Below the pieces are notes generated by a model. The model was not told where the DNA came from and did not search any database. It saw only the letters and a program-made list of their open reading frames with translations. This document shows positions 1 to 8,766 of a stretch of 64,000 nt of DNA, piece by piece; the first letter of the stretch is position 1; each line of letters opens with the position of its first letter. The DNA comes from Cytophaga hutchinsonii ATCC 33406 (GTDB lineage Bacteria; Bacteroidota; Bacteroidia; Cytophagales; Cytophagaceae): assembly GCF_000014145.1 (NCBI RefSeq), contig NC_008255.1, forward strand, positions 3,116,001 through 3,180,000, read 5' to 3'. A program made the position numbers and the translations under genes.

Positions 1-598
1 TCATTTTTTCTACACTCTCACTCAATTCATCAAATTCATCCACATTCGATTTGTAATATGGAATGATTTTAATGTTTACCAGATCATAATTTTTTAACCG
101 TTCAACCAAATCATAAAAAGGCTGCCAGATTTTATTTGAAATAAACCGGTTAATTAAAAGTACTCCAACAATTAAACCGAAAAACAAAGCCACTTCAATC
201 GGAAGAATAGAATTGATAAGGGATTCAGCCTCTGAAAGCGGTTGCCTGATTGTGATCTCATAAAAATTATCACCGTGTTTGTAGACACTTTTCAATTCTC
301 TGTAATCAATATTTTCTTTCCGTTTAGAATTATATATACTTATGGTATAAAACCGGTCGTATACTTTACTATCCTTCCCTACCTGAATAATTTCGATAAA
401 ATCACTGTTCTGAATTTCCTTGAATTCTTTTTCATATCTCAGGTTTTCAATTACCTGATCTTTTTCCTGATGCAAGGCCTCATCAATTGCATTGAAAAGA
501 ACATTACGGATTAAAAAATAAAATAATACCGTACCTATCGTAAAAATAAATAACGTATAAATTAAATAATAAATTGAGCTTTTCGCTGTTAATTTCAT
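1..598 (-). CDS. Sensor histidine kinase, N-terminal part (runs off the left edge)
   Basis: Only the first 199 residues are in the window. Translation shows a hydrophobic segment at about residues 9-31, a charged extracytoplasmic stretch of roughly 100 residues, and a second hydrophobic segment at about 136-154. This is followed by what looks like the start of a HAMP or linker helix. The kinase core (H-box, ATPase) would lie outside the window. The start ATG at 598 overlaps the stop of the upstream response regulator as ATGA, so the two are translationally coupled as a two-component pair. The role as the partner kinase is inferred from that coupling and the membrane topology. The ligand is unknown. 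Confidence 0.75.
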   Translation of the reverse strand, partial: MKLTAKSSIYYLIYTLFIFTIGTVLFYFLIRNVLFNAIDEALHQEKDQVIENLRYEKEFKEIQNSDFIEIIQVGKDSKVYDRFYTISIYNSKRKENIDYRELKSVYKHGDNFYEITIRQPLSEAESLINSILPIEVALFFGLIVGVLLINRFISNKIWQPFYDLVERLKNYDLVNIKIIPYYKSNVDEFDELSESVEKM

Positions 599-1272
599 TC
601 TGTCTGAAATTTATAACCGATGCCGTATACGGTGGTTAAATAATCTTTACAGCCTGCATCAACTAATTTTCTGCGCATGTTTTTAATGTGCGTGTAGATA
701 AAGTCAAAAGAATTGCTTTGATCCATGTGATCGCCCCAGATATGCTCCGCTATAGAATCTTTAGGTAACACACGGCCTTTGTTCGAAATAAAAAACAACA
801 GCAGTTCAAATTCTTTTCCGGTAAGCGTTACGCGTGTATCGTTTACAAATACTTCATGATTTTCCGGAATCAGACGGATTTCGTTAAAAATAATATCTTT
901 ATTTCCATCAAATTGTCTTCTGCGCACAATGGATTTTAACCGGGCATTTAATTCTGAAAGATGGAAGGGTTTGGTCAGATAATCATCTGAACCAAGATCG
1001 AGCCCTTTAATACGGTCTTCAAGGGTATTTTTAGCAGAAATAATAATAATGCCGCCTTTGATATTTTTACTCTTGATTTCCTGAATCAAATCAAGTCCGC
1101 TGCCGCCCGGCATCATTAAATCTACAATAAAACAATCATACTCATAGGAGTTTATCTTCTCCTGCCCTTCTGCAAAGGTACGCGCAACTTCGCACACATA
1201 GCCTTCGTGAGATAAGTAACTGATGATGGATTGTCTTAATTCCTTTTCGTCTTCAATTAATAAAAGTTTCAT
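595..1272 (-). CDS. OmpR/PhoB-family response regulator
   Basis: This DNA-binding response regulator has 225 residues from the chosen start. The receiver domain (about 1-115) shows the acidic pair E7/D8, phosphoacceptor D51 in the motif VDLMMPGGSG, a serine at about 79 and the conserved K101 in LTKPF. A winged-helix DNA-binding domain follows at about 130-222 and ends in the typical YGIGYKF strand. The open frame extends eight codons further upstream (to 1296), but MKLLLIEDE is the normal beginning of the family, so 1272 is preferred. It forms an operon with the kinase that overlaps its stop codon. Its target genes cannot be deduced. The flavin reductase gene diverges from it across about 100 bp. 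Confidence 0.93.
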   Translation of the reverse strand: MKLLLIEDEKELRQSIISYLSHEGYVCEVARTFAEGQEKINSYEYDCFIVDLMMPGGSGLDLIQEIKSKNIKGGIIIISAKNTLEDRIKGLDLGSDDYLTKPFHLSELNARLKSIVRRRQFDGNKDIIFNEIRLIPENHEVFVNDTRVTLTGKEFELLLFFISNKGRVLPKDSIAEHIWGDHMDQSNSFDFIYTHIKNMRRKLVDAGCKDYLTTVYGIGYKFQTE

Positions 1273-1371
1273 AGGCCGGCAGATTGAAAAAACCAAGTGT
1301 ACAACTAAATTTACTTTTTTTAATTAACTTGAACAAATTATAGATTGAATCTAAAGAAAAGCTGAAGAATA

Positions 1372-1896
1372 ATGATTAGTGTTATTGCGTGTACAAACAG
1401 GCCCAATTCAAACTCATCGAAGATTGCCAGATATTATATTAAACTACTCGAAGATCAGGGTATCGTAGCAACGTTAATTGATTTAAATGAATTACCTGAA
1501 TCATACCTTTTCAGTGCATTGTACCACAACCAGGGAAAGGATTTGATTTTCAATGCTATGAAAGCCAAGATTGCAGCTTCTGAAAAATTTGTATTTGTTG
1601 TTCCGGAGTATAACGGCTCTTTTCCGGGTGTATTAAAAGCATTTATTGACGGCCTGGATTATCCGGCAAGTTTCAAAAATAAAAAAGGTGCGCTGCTTGG
1701 CCTTTCATCAGGGGTGATGGGCGGCAGCCTTGCTCTAAGCCATTTAACAGACATCCTGAATTATCTGGGCATGCATGTATTGGCCTCCAAACCAAGAATC
1801 ACACGGGTTGAAAAAACATTTATAGATGGTGAAATCAATGATCCGTTTTTACGTGATTTGATTTTACTCCAGGTAAAAGATCTGTTAAACTTTTAA
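1372..1896 (+). CDS. NADPH-dependent FMN reductase-family flavoprotein
   Basis: A 174-residue flavodoxin-fold protein of the NADPH-dependent FMN reductase family (SsuE, azoreductase and chromate/quinone reductase relatives). The N-terminal strand and phosphate-binding loop ACTNRPNSNSSK (about 6-17) and the flavin-contacting PEYNGSFPG (78-86) followed by KAFIDGLDYP are diagnostic. It probably reduces flavin or quinones in the cytoplasm. The physiological substrate cannot be read from sequence. The length is normal. It is followed three bases later by a small secreted protein gene, so the two are probably co-transcribed up to the strong terminator at 2423-2455. Confidence 0.87.
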   Translation: MISVIACTNRPNSNSSKIARYYIKLLEDQGIVATLIDLNELPESYLFSALYHNQGKDLIFNAMKAKIAASEKFVFVVPEYNGSFPGVLKAFIDGLDYPASFKNKKGALLGLSSGVMGGSLALSHLTDILNYLGMHVLASKPRITRVEKTFIDGEINDPFLRDLILLQVKDLLNF

Positions 1897-1899
1897 GGC

Positions 1900-2427
1900 A
1901 TGAAAAAAACATTTCGCTTCTTCCCGGTCATATTATTGGTTTTTATTTTTAGTCAGGCATGCCATGCACAGGTAAATGAATATTTCTTAGGTGTATTTTC
2001 CAATCAGGCAAACACCATTAAATTTACCATCGGCGCTTACCCTAATACTGTCAATCAAAGTAAACGCAACGACGGCAGCATCTATTCTGCTATGCGCATT
2101 GCGATTGTCAACAATGAACATGCAGAACCGATTGTATGGAGTGATTATAAAATTTATATTTTATTAAAAGATGGCACCTTGTTTTATAATTTCCTGACGA
2201 ATGCAACTACAGGAGAATATGCATGCAAGTATACCGTAGAACCTGGTTCTACACATCTGCAGCTGGTATGCTTTGAGAAGATCTTTACCGGAACTGATGT
2301 AGAAAAAATCTGGTTGAGTTTTAGCGACAGTCAGTTTTTGCCGCTCATAATATACAAAGACGAAGTTAAGCCTGAACAGGATGTAACATCCGGATCTACG
2401 CCTTCTAAGAAGCCTTTAAAAAAATAG
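1900..2427 (+). CDS. Small secreted protein of unknown function
   Basis: This 175-residue protein has a clear Sec signal peptide: Lys-Lys at positions 2-3, a hydrophobic core at about 9-18, and a CHAQ-like cleavage region near 21-24. The mature part is rich in beta-strand-forming residues, and the tail is lysine/proline-rich (PSKKPLKK). No family was recognised. It starts three bases after the flavin reductase stop codon and ends in the hairpin of a bidirectional terminator, whose stem includes its stop codon. Confidence 0.7.
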   Translation: MKKTFRFFPVILLVFIFSQACHAQVNEYFLGVFSNQANTIKFTIGAYPNTVNQSKRNDGSIYSAMRIAIVNNEHAEPIVWSDYKIYILLKDGTLFYNFLTNATTGEYACKYTVEPGSTHLQLVCFEKIFTGTDVEKIWLSFSDSQFLPLIIYKDEVKPEQDVTSGSTPSKKPLKK

Positions 2428-2455
2428 GTACTGATTAAATCAATCAGTACCTATT
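2423..2455. terminator. Bidirectional intrinsic terminator between convergent genes
   Basis: A perfect 14-bp inverted repeat (2423-2436 and 2442-2455, five-base loop) is flanked by an A-run on the left and a T-run on the right. It can therefore terminate both the plus-strand gene ending at 2427 and the ftsZ end of the minus-strand dcw operon at 2483. Confidence 0.9.
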
Positions 2456-2482
2456 TTTTATTTTTACTTATTTAGATAACGA

Positions 2483-4066
2483 CTAATCTACGTTATCATG
2501 CAGGAATTTATTGTTTCCTAAAATTTCATTATCATCATTCAGATTGAATCTGGAAATATTACGATCAGATGAATGCGGATGATCTTTCAGATTTACATTC
2601 TTACGCTCAAACGCAGGTCTATCCAGCATATCTTTAAACTGTTCGTGTGGAATGTTCGGATTGCTGTTCAGGCTTTTTAAACGCTTGATACGTTCCTGAG
2701 ATTGCTGAATAAGCTTTTTACGCTGTTCTTCTGCCATCAGGCTTTCAGGCGTTTGTGCTGAAACCGAATCCGGCTTTGTATCTTTAATTTCAAATACAAA
2801 TTCTGTTTCGTCTGTAAAATCATTTGAAACAGTTTCTTCAACCGGATTTTTCTGAACCGATGTAAATTCAAATGAATATGTTTCTGTTGGTTCAACCACA
2901 TCACTGGAGTGATTTGTTGTAGATACAGTATCCATTGAAGTATTTTCTATTGAATTTTTCGGATACGAATCTTCTTTCAACTCTACTTTCGAATCAACCG
3001 ATTTTTTCTCATCAATAGCATCAAATATGGTGATCTGTTTAGAAGTTTCCAGATCATAGAACTTTTTTACTTCTTTGTCCGCTTTATTATTTGCCGTCAT
3101 TTTGTTTGGCTCAAAGCCAGTAGCAATAACGGTTACACGAATACTGTCACCCAATTCCGGATCAACCCCCTGACCCCAGATTGTATCCTGATCAAGGCCT
3201 GCGCGTGCTTCAATGTAATCAGCGATTTCAGATAATTCATCCATACGGAGTTCCGCATCCGGACCATACATAATAGATAACAGGATCTTTTTAGCACCGG
3301 TGATATCTGTGTTGTTCAATAACGGAGAAGATAATGCTTCTTCAACGGCACGTGTTCCTCTGCCCTCTCCGCTTGCAATACCAGAGCCCATTACAGCAGC
3401 TCCTGAATCTTTCATTACTGTTTTAACATCTTCAAAATCCACGTTTACATCGCTGGTAACCGTGATGATTTCTGCAATACTTTTTGCAGCTGTTGTTAAG
3501 ATATTATCTGCTTTAGCAAATGCTTCGCGGATGGAAAGGTTGCCATAGATGTCACGCAAGCGATCGTTTAGAATCACAAGAACGGTATCGCAGTACATTC
3601 TCAGCTCTTCAATTCCCTGTTCGGCCTGCAATATTTTCTTTTTGCCTTCAAAACCAAACGGAGCCGTAACGATACCAACAGTAACAATATCCAGTTCCTT
3701 TGCAAGTTTTGCAATAATCGGAGCTGCACCGGTTCCGGTACCACCGCCCATTCCGGCAGTAATGAAAACCATCTTTGTATTGTTACTCAGCAACTCTCTG
3801 ATTTCTTCTTTGCTTTCAATGGCTGCGTTCTTCCCTCTTTCCGGGTTAGCGCCTGCACCTAAACCATCGGTCAAGCCAATGCCAATCTGCAATTTGTTCG
3901 GTATGGGGCTGCCACTTAATGCCTGTACATCTGTGTTACACACGATGAACTCAACATCTTTGATGCCTTGGCTATACATATGATTTACGGCGTTACTCCC
4001 GCCGCCTCCAACACCAATAACCTTGATGATGGATTTGTGATGACTTGGCAAATCAAACTTATACAT
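2483..4066 (-). CDS. ftsZ: Cell division GTPase FtsZ
   Basis: FtsZ is the tubulin-like GTPase that forms the Z ring. Visible signatures are the N-terminal nucleotide loop VGVGGGGSNAVNHM (about 17-30), the tubulin signature GGGTGTG (107-113), and the catalytic T7 loop NVDFEDV (208-214). The GTPase core ends near residue 325. A long, low-complexity acidic linker of about 170 residues follows, then a conserved tail containing RPAFERK and ending NKFLHDNVD, typical of Bacteroidota. At 527 residues it is much longer than E. coli FtsZ, and the difference is in the linker. It is the last gene of the dcw operon, 30 bp after ftsA, and is followed by a bidirectional terminator. Confidence 0.98.
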   Translation of the reverse strand: MYKFDLPSHHKSIIKVIGVGGGGSNAVNHMYSQGIKDVEFIVCNTDVQALSGSPIPNKLQIGIGLTDGLGAGANPERGKNAAIESKEEIRELLSNNTKMVFITAGMGGGTGTGAAPIIAKLAKELDIVTVGIVTAPFGFEGKKKILQAEQGIEELRMYCDTVLVILNDRLRDIYGNLSIREAFAKADNILTTAAKSIAEIITVTSDVNVDFEDVKTVMKDSGAAVMGSGIASGEGRGTRAVEEALSSPLLNNTDITGAKKILLSIMYGPDAELRMDELSEIADYIEARAGLDQDTIWGQGVDPELGDSIRVTVIATGFEPNKMTANNKADKEVKKFYDLETSKQITIFDAIDEKKSVDSKVELKEDSYPKNSIENTSMDTVSTTNHSSDVVEPTETYSFEFTSVQKNPVEETVSNDFTDETEFVFEIKDTKPDSVSAQTPESLMAEEQRKKLIQQSQERIKRLKSLNSNPNIPHEQFKDMLDRPAFERKNVNLKDHPHSSDRNISRFNLNDDNEILGNNKFLHDNVD

Positions 4067-4096
4067 AGGACACGAAGTTTAGTAAAAATGATTTAA

Positions 4097-5476
4097 TTAA
4101 TAGTCTTGTTTATCGTCAATATCATCCATCAATAACCCTTTCAGTCTATCACTGGCTTTTTTAAGATTGAACCCAAACAATGATTTAGTATCGTCTTTGT
4201 AATTCTTTTCCTGGACTTTTTTATTTTTATCTACCGCTTCAACAGCTGGTTTTTCAGATATATCTGAATACTTATTTGCACGTTCGTCGATGGACCAGAA
4301 ACCTGCTAATACAAGGCCTACAGCCGTTGCATACATCGGGCTTTTTACCAATTCTGTTTTGCTCTTACCTAAATGTTCATTCGGATAACCGATACGTGTG
4401 TGCTGTCCGGTCATTAACTCAAACAATTGTTTTAAGTTTTGTAACTGAGCACCTCCACCTGTAATAACAATACCACCGGCCAAGCGATCTTCGTATCCTG
4501 AACAAATAATTTCGCTGTGCACCAGTTCCAGAATTTCTTCCATTCTGCACTGAATGATGCTTGCTAAATTTTTAGCAGAAATTTCTTTCGCTGGTCTGTC
4601 ACGTAATCCTTTTACTGTAATGATATCGTTTGCACGTGCTTCACTTGCTAACGCAGAACCAAATTTAATTTTCAATTCATCTGCCTGCTTGTGCATGATG
4701 TTACAACCCGTCTTAATATCAGACGTAATAATATCCCCCCCGAAAGGAATAACAGCCGTGTGACGGATAATATTATCGTAGAAAATAGCGATGTCGGTTG
4801 TACCGCCACCAATGTCTACCAGACATACACCTGCTTCTTTTTCTTCTTCACTCAACACCGACATACTTGAAGCAATCGGTTCAAGGATTAAGTTGTCAAT
4901 AGCAAGATCACCTTTCTGCACGCAGCGGTTTATATTTTTAATCGCGTTTGTATTTGCGGTGATCACATGAAAGTCTGCTTCAAGGCGAACGCCCGTCATA
5001 CCAACCGGATCTTTAATGTTCTCTTCGTAATCAACCGTATATACCTGAGGCATTACATGAATGATCTCGTTTCCGAAAGGCATTACAGTCCTGTACATAT
5101 CCGCTGTCAAACGATTTACGTCATCTACAGAGATTTCTTCGTCACCGCCGGGTCTGTTAATACCATGGTGATGTACCGAACTTTTTATGTGCTGACCGGC
5201 AATACCAACGTTTACTACGCCGATATCAATGCCTGACTGGTCAGATGCTTCTTTGATTGCTTTTTCAATCGCCGTAACGGTTAAATTAATATTCGTTACC
5301 ATGCCCCGAATTACCCCTTCAGATACAGCCTTTCCGATACCAAGTATCTCCAGTTTGCCATATTCATTCTTTCTACCAACGATGGCACAAATCTTAGTTG
5401 TTCCAATGTCTAAACCAACGACAATTTTGTCGTTTTGATTTGGGTGAGATTGATTATTTTCTTTATACATGGGCAT
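4097..5476 (-). CDS. ftsA: Cell division protein FtsA
   Basis: FtsA is the actin-like ATPase that anchors FtsZ to the membrane. The phosphate-1 motif GLDIGTTK is at about 21-28, and the second nucleotide motif VDIGGGTTDIA lies near the middle. A late GGGAQLQNL segment corresponds to the adenosine motif. After a lysine/glutamate-rich linker there is a short amphipathic stretch near the C terminus (KKASDRLKGLLMDD) that could be the membrane-targeting helix. At 459 residues it is slightly longer than E. coli FtsA because of the linker. Starts at codons 1 and 3 are both possible. It follows ftsQ by five bases. Confidence 0.97.
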   Translation of the reverse strand: MPMYKENNQSHPNQNDKIVVGLDIGTTKICAIVGRKNEYGKLEILGIGKAVSEGVIRGMVTNINLTVTAIEKAIKEASDQSGIDIGVVNVGIAGQHIKSSVHHHGINRPGGDEEISVDDVNRLTADMYRTVMPFGNEIIHVMPQVYTVDYEENIKDPVGMTGVRLEADFHVITANTNAIKNINRCVQKGDLAIDNLILEPIASSMSVLSEEEKEAGVCLVDIGGGTTDIAIFYDNIIRHTAVIPFGGDIITSDIKTGCNIMHKQADELKIKFGSALASEARANDIITVKGLRDRPAKEISAKNLASIIQCRMEEILELVHSEIICSGYEDRLAGGIVITGGGAQLQNLKQLFELMTGQHTRIGYPNEHLGKSKTELVKSPMYATAVGLVLAGFWSIDERANKYSDISEKPAVEAVDKNKKVQEKNYKDDTKSLFGFNLKKASDRLKGLLMDDIDDKQDY

Positions 5477-5481
5477 AAAAA

Positions 5482-6291
5482 TTATTCACAGACAATTTGA
5501 TTATTAAACGATACATTAACCCGTTGATACGAATCCCAGCCTTTAGCCGGAAGTATATCGCGGAAAAACATATCTATTTTTTTAAACTTCACTTCAATAT
5601 CCGTAGGCTTTCCAAAGAAGATCTCGTAGTTGCCTATTTGCGGCTGCATCACAACATCACCATTTTGCAACAGTGTTAGTTGTGAAATCATTTTTTTCCA
5701 ATACGGGCTTTGATCAATAAACTCAATCAGCTGAAAATATTTGCTTCCGGTAGAATCGGTAAGCATATAATTTTCCTTCATCAGTCTGGATGCAAAAGGA
5801 CCATCAATAATTAATACGCGGGAGGTAAATTTTTCAGAAGTCGATAGTGCCGTAGCATTACTTCCTATGTATGCATGAGGAGAATTCTGGCTAACGATTC
5901 GGGCAATTGGCTTGCTTTGATTTATTTCAACCATCAAGGTTCCTTTGTGATCGGCACTTATTTGTGCATCATCCACAAATTTAATGCTTTCAAGGCGTAA
6001 TTCTAAAGTTTTCAAATCAATATCCCGATATTTTTTACCCACAATCTGATCCGCGTCATTCATCGTAAGGGTACGTAAAATGTCGGCTTCGTCAACGAAG
6101 TAGTTGTCGGCTTCGTAATTAATCCGCACCAGCGTTTTCCTGATTGTTCTGTTTGCATGTTCGTTCTCTACAAAGCTGATCAGAAAAAGCAGCACTACGC
6201 CCATAGAACCAAACACCAGTTTGTTCTTAAGCGATTGACTCATGCTCCATTTTTTCCTGTTATCCGTTTGCTTTGCCATAACGCTGCTCAC
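5482..6291 (-). CDS. ftsQ: Cell division protein FtsQ
   Basis: A bitopic divisome protein with a short cytoplasmic N terminus, one membrane segment at about residues 27-44, and a periplasmic POTRA plus FtsQ domain. It is recognised mainly by position between murC and ftsA and by the topology, because FtsQ sequences diverge strongly. The 269-residue reading frame overlaps murC by 32 bp. Internal ATGs at codon 5 (6279) and codon 17 (6243) are alternatives, and the last would remove the overlap. No Shine-Dalgarno sequence decides between them. Confidence 0.88.
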   Translation of the reverse strand: MSSVMAKQTDNRKKWSMSQSLKNKLVFGSMGVVLLFLISFVENEHANRTIRKTLVRINYEADNYFVDEADILRTLTMNDADQIVGKKYRDIDLKTLELRLESIKFVDDAQISADHKGTLMVEINQSKPIARIVSQNSPHAYIGSNATALSTSEKFTSRVLIIDGPFASRLMKENYMLTDSTGSKYFQLIEFIDQSPYWKKMISQLTLLQNGDVVMQPQIGNYEIFFGKPTDIEVKFKKIDMFFRDILPAKGWDSYQRVNVSFNNQIVCE

Positions 6292-7660
6292 AAAGTAATT
6301 TTATTGGTTGAATAAATCGGTCGATATCGCCTGCACCTGCAGTAATCACAACATCAAAATTCAATTTTTCTAATTCTGTCAATAAGGATTCCTTACTAAC
6401 CACCTTTTTATTTGTTGATGGAATCAAGTTCAGCAACACATCTGACGTAATACCTTCAATGGGCAATTCTCTTGCCGGATAAATTTCCATAAGCAGCAAC
6501 TCGTCTGTCAATGCCAGACTTTGCGCAAACTCCTGCATGAAATCACGGGTCCGGCTAAACAAATGGGGTTGAAATACGGTTACAACTTTTTTTCCGGGAA
6601 AGACCATACGCACAGCTTTCAACAATGCTTCCAATTCTGTTGGATGATGTGCGTAATCATCTACATAAACTAATTTAGTATTTTTATAGATGTATTCAAA
6701 GCGTCTTTTAACGCCACCGAAACTTCTTAAGCTTGCTTTTATCGAATCAATGGAAACCCCAGCAAAATGTGCCGCTAAGAAAGCAGCGGTTGCATTCATT
6801 ACATTATGCATGCCTGGCATTTCAATACGGATATTATTCCAGCGTGTGAAATCATGATCAATACTGAACGTAACGCCACCATCTTCAACAACAACATTCT
6901 GAATGCGGTAATCTGCTTCAACCGATTCACCAAAGGTAACTGAAAGCGATGCATGGGAAGGAATCTGAACGTCTACATCGACCCGACGGATAACAATACC
7001 GCCTGGTTTTAGTTTTTTTAAATACTCATTGAACGAATCGTAAAACGATTGTACATCTGAATAAATATCTAAATGATCAGGGTCCATGTTATTGATAACC
7101 GCTATATCCGGGCTTAATTGAAGGAATGAACGGTCATATTCATCTGCTTCTGCAACTACCCAGCCTGCACCATCGCCATGATTTCCGATCAGTATATTTG
7201 TATTATAATTCTGTGTAATGCCCCCAAGGAATGCACTGCATGGCATGCCCGATTCATGCATGATATGCGCGGCCATAGAAGAAGTTGTTGTCTTTCCATG
7301 TGTACCGGCAATACCAATTGTTTTTAATTCTTTCGTAAGGAATCCCAGCACCTGAGAACGTTTATACAACGCATAACCATTCTCTCTGAAGAAATTCAAC
7401 TCCAGGTGATCGGCAGGAATAGCCGGTGTATAAATAACCAATACAGAATCTTTCTTTGTAAACGCTTCCGGAACTTCCGCCATTGAATCCGTGTAATGCA
7501 CAGCCATACCTTCTGCTTCCAATGCTTTTGTTAAATCGGAAGAAGTTTTATCATAGCCACCTACGTTATAGTTATTCTGCTTGAACCATCTGGCCAATGC
7601 ACTCATACCTATCCCGCCGATACCTATTAAATAAACGCTATGTATATGTGTCAGATTCAC
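6260..7660 (-). CDS. murC: UDP-N-acetylmuramate--L-alanine ligase MurC
   Basis: MurC adds L-alanine to UDP-MurNAc, the first amino acid of the peptidoglycan stem. The N-terminal UDP-binding loop GIGGIGMSALARW (about 13-25) and the ATP-binding P-loop GTHGKTTT (119-126) are clear. So are the family motifs EADEYDRSFL and DDYAHHPTE in the central and C-terminal domains. Length (466) is typical. The start ATG overlaps the murG stop by four bases, which indicates translational coupling. Its 3' end overlaps the likely start of ftsQ. Confidence 0.98.
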   Translation of the reverse strand: MNLTHIHSVYLIGIGGIGMSALARWFKQNNYNVGGYDKTSSDLTKALEAEGMAVHYTDSMAEVPEAFTKKDSVLVIYTPAIPADHLELNFFRENGYALYKRSQVLGFLTKELKTIGIAGTHGKTTTSSMAAHIMHESGMPCSAFLGGITQNYNTNILIGNHGDGAGWVVAEADEYDRSFLQLSPDIAVINNMDPDHLDIYSDVQSFYDSFNEYLKKLKPGGIVIRRVDVDVQIPSHASLSVTFGESVEADYRIQNVVVEDGGVTFSIDHDFTRWNNIRIEMPGMHNVMNATAAFLAAHFAGVSIDSIKASLRSFGGVKRRFEYIYKNTKLVYVDDYAHHPTELEALLKAVRMVFPGKKVVTVFQPHLFSRTRDFMQEFAQSLALTDELLLMEIYPARELPIEGITSDVLLNLIPSTNKKVVSKESLLTELEKLNFDVVITAGAGDIDRFIQPIKLLCEQRYGKANG

Positions 7661-8766
7661 TTTCTATCTGTATTAATTATTTCGAATACTTTATTAACGA
7701 TACGTTCTGTTGCATCCGGACGGGCAAATGTCAGGATATTTTTACTCAACGTATGCTGTGCATCCTGATTCTTCATCAACTCTAATGCCTTTTGAACCAG
7801 CTCTTCAGGAGCATTCATATCTTTTACCATCCATGCCGCCTGCTTTTCAGAAAGTGCCAGCGCATTTTTAGTCTGATGATCTTCTGCCACATTTGGTGAC
7901 GGCACCAGAATACACGGTTTTCCTACAATTGATAATTCAGAAATAGACAATGCACCAGCTCTTGAAACAATCACATCTGCCATCGCATATGCCCTGTTCA
8001 TATCTGCTATGAAATCCGTTACCTTAATGGTTTCTGAATTGTATTGCTTTAATCCTTCGTAGTAAAACTTACCTGTCTGCCACAATACCTGAATACCGGC
8101 ATTTTTTAATTGTTCAAGATTCCGTTCAATCGATAAATTAATTGTTCGTGCACCTAAACTTCCGCCCATTACAAACAACGTTGGAACACCTGGTTTTAGA
8201 CCAAAGAAGGTATGTGCGCCTTCGGAATATTTTTTATAATCAACAATATCTTTACGAACCGGATTTCCCGTATAGACAATTTTGTCTCCCGGGAAAAAAC
8301 GTTCCATACGTTCATACGCAACGCAGATTGCTTTTACTTTTTTTGAAAGCGCTTTATTGGCAACACCTGCATAGGAATTCTGTTCCTGAATCAATGTTGC
8401 TACACCCGAAGCATTTGCAGCCTGCAACAATGGCCAGCTTGCATAGCCACCTACCCCAATGGCAATATCGGGTTTGAACGTTGAAACAATTTTTTTTGCT
8501 TTAAAATAACTTGCAATAACTTTTAACGGAAACGCTAAGTTATCCAGTGAAAGCTTACGCTGAATACCGCTTATCCAAAGGCCTTCAATGTTATACCCTG
8601 CTGCCGGCACTTTCTGCATTTCCATACGTCCCTGTGCACCCACAAATAATATTTCAGAATCGGGGAACCGTGCTTTGATTGCATTCGCAATAGCAACTGC
8701 AGGATAGATATGTCCTCCGGTGCCTCCGCCGCTAATAATTATACGATATGGTTTTTGTTCAGGCAT
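7657..8766 (-). CDS. murG: UDP-GlcNAc:lipid I N-acetylglucosamine transferase MurG
   Basis: MurG is a GT28 glycosyltransferase that converts lipid I to lipid II on the inner face of the membrane. The glycine-rich N-terminal loop GGGTGGHIYPA (about 13-23) is diagnostic. The C-terminal half carries the UDP-GlcNAc-binding segment (SRAGALSISEL) and a PSPNVAEDHQ-like stretch. At 369 residues the length is normal. It overlaps ftsW by eight bases and murC by four, and so lies between the flippase-like SEDS gene and the first Mur ligase. Confidence 0.98.
   Translation of the reverse strand: MPEQKPYRIIISGGGTGGHIYPAVAIANAIKARFPDSEILFVGAQGRMEMQKVPAAGYNIEGLWISGIQRKLSLDNLAFPLKVIASYFKAKKIVSTFKPDIAIGVGGYASWPLLQAANASGVATLIQEQNSYAGVANKALSKKVKAICVAYERMERFFPGDKIVYTGNPVRKDIVDYKKYSEGAHTFFGLKPGVPTLFVMGGSLGARTINLSIERNLEQLKNAGIQVLWQTGKFYYEGLKQYNSETIKVTDFIADMNRAYAMADVIVSRAGALSISELSIVGKPCILVPSPNVAEDHQTKNALALSEKQAAWMVKDMNAPEELVQKALELMKNQDAQHTLSKNILTFARPDATERIVNKVFEIINTDRK

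Noticed and set aside
3300-3983. Open frames on the plus strand antisense to ftsZ
   Set aside because: They lie fully within a strongly conserved gene, show no family signature and reflect its codon bias. The same holds for many antisense frames in murE, ftsI, pseC and the hybrid kinase.
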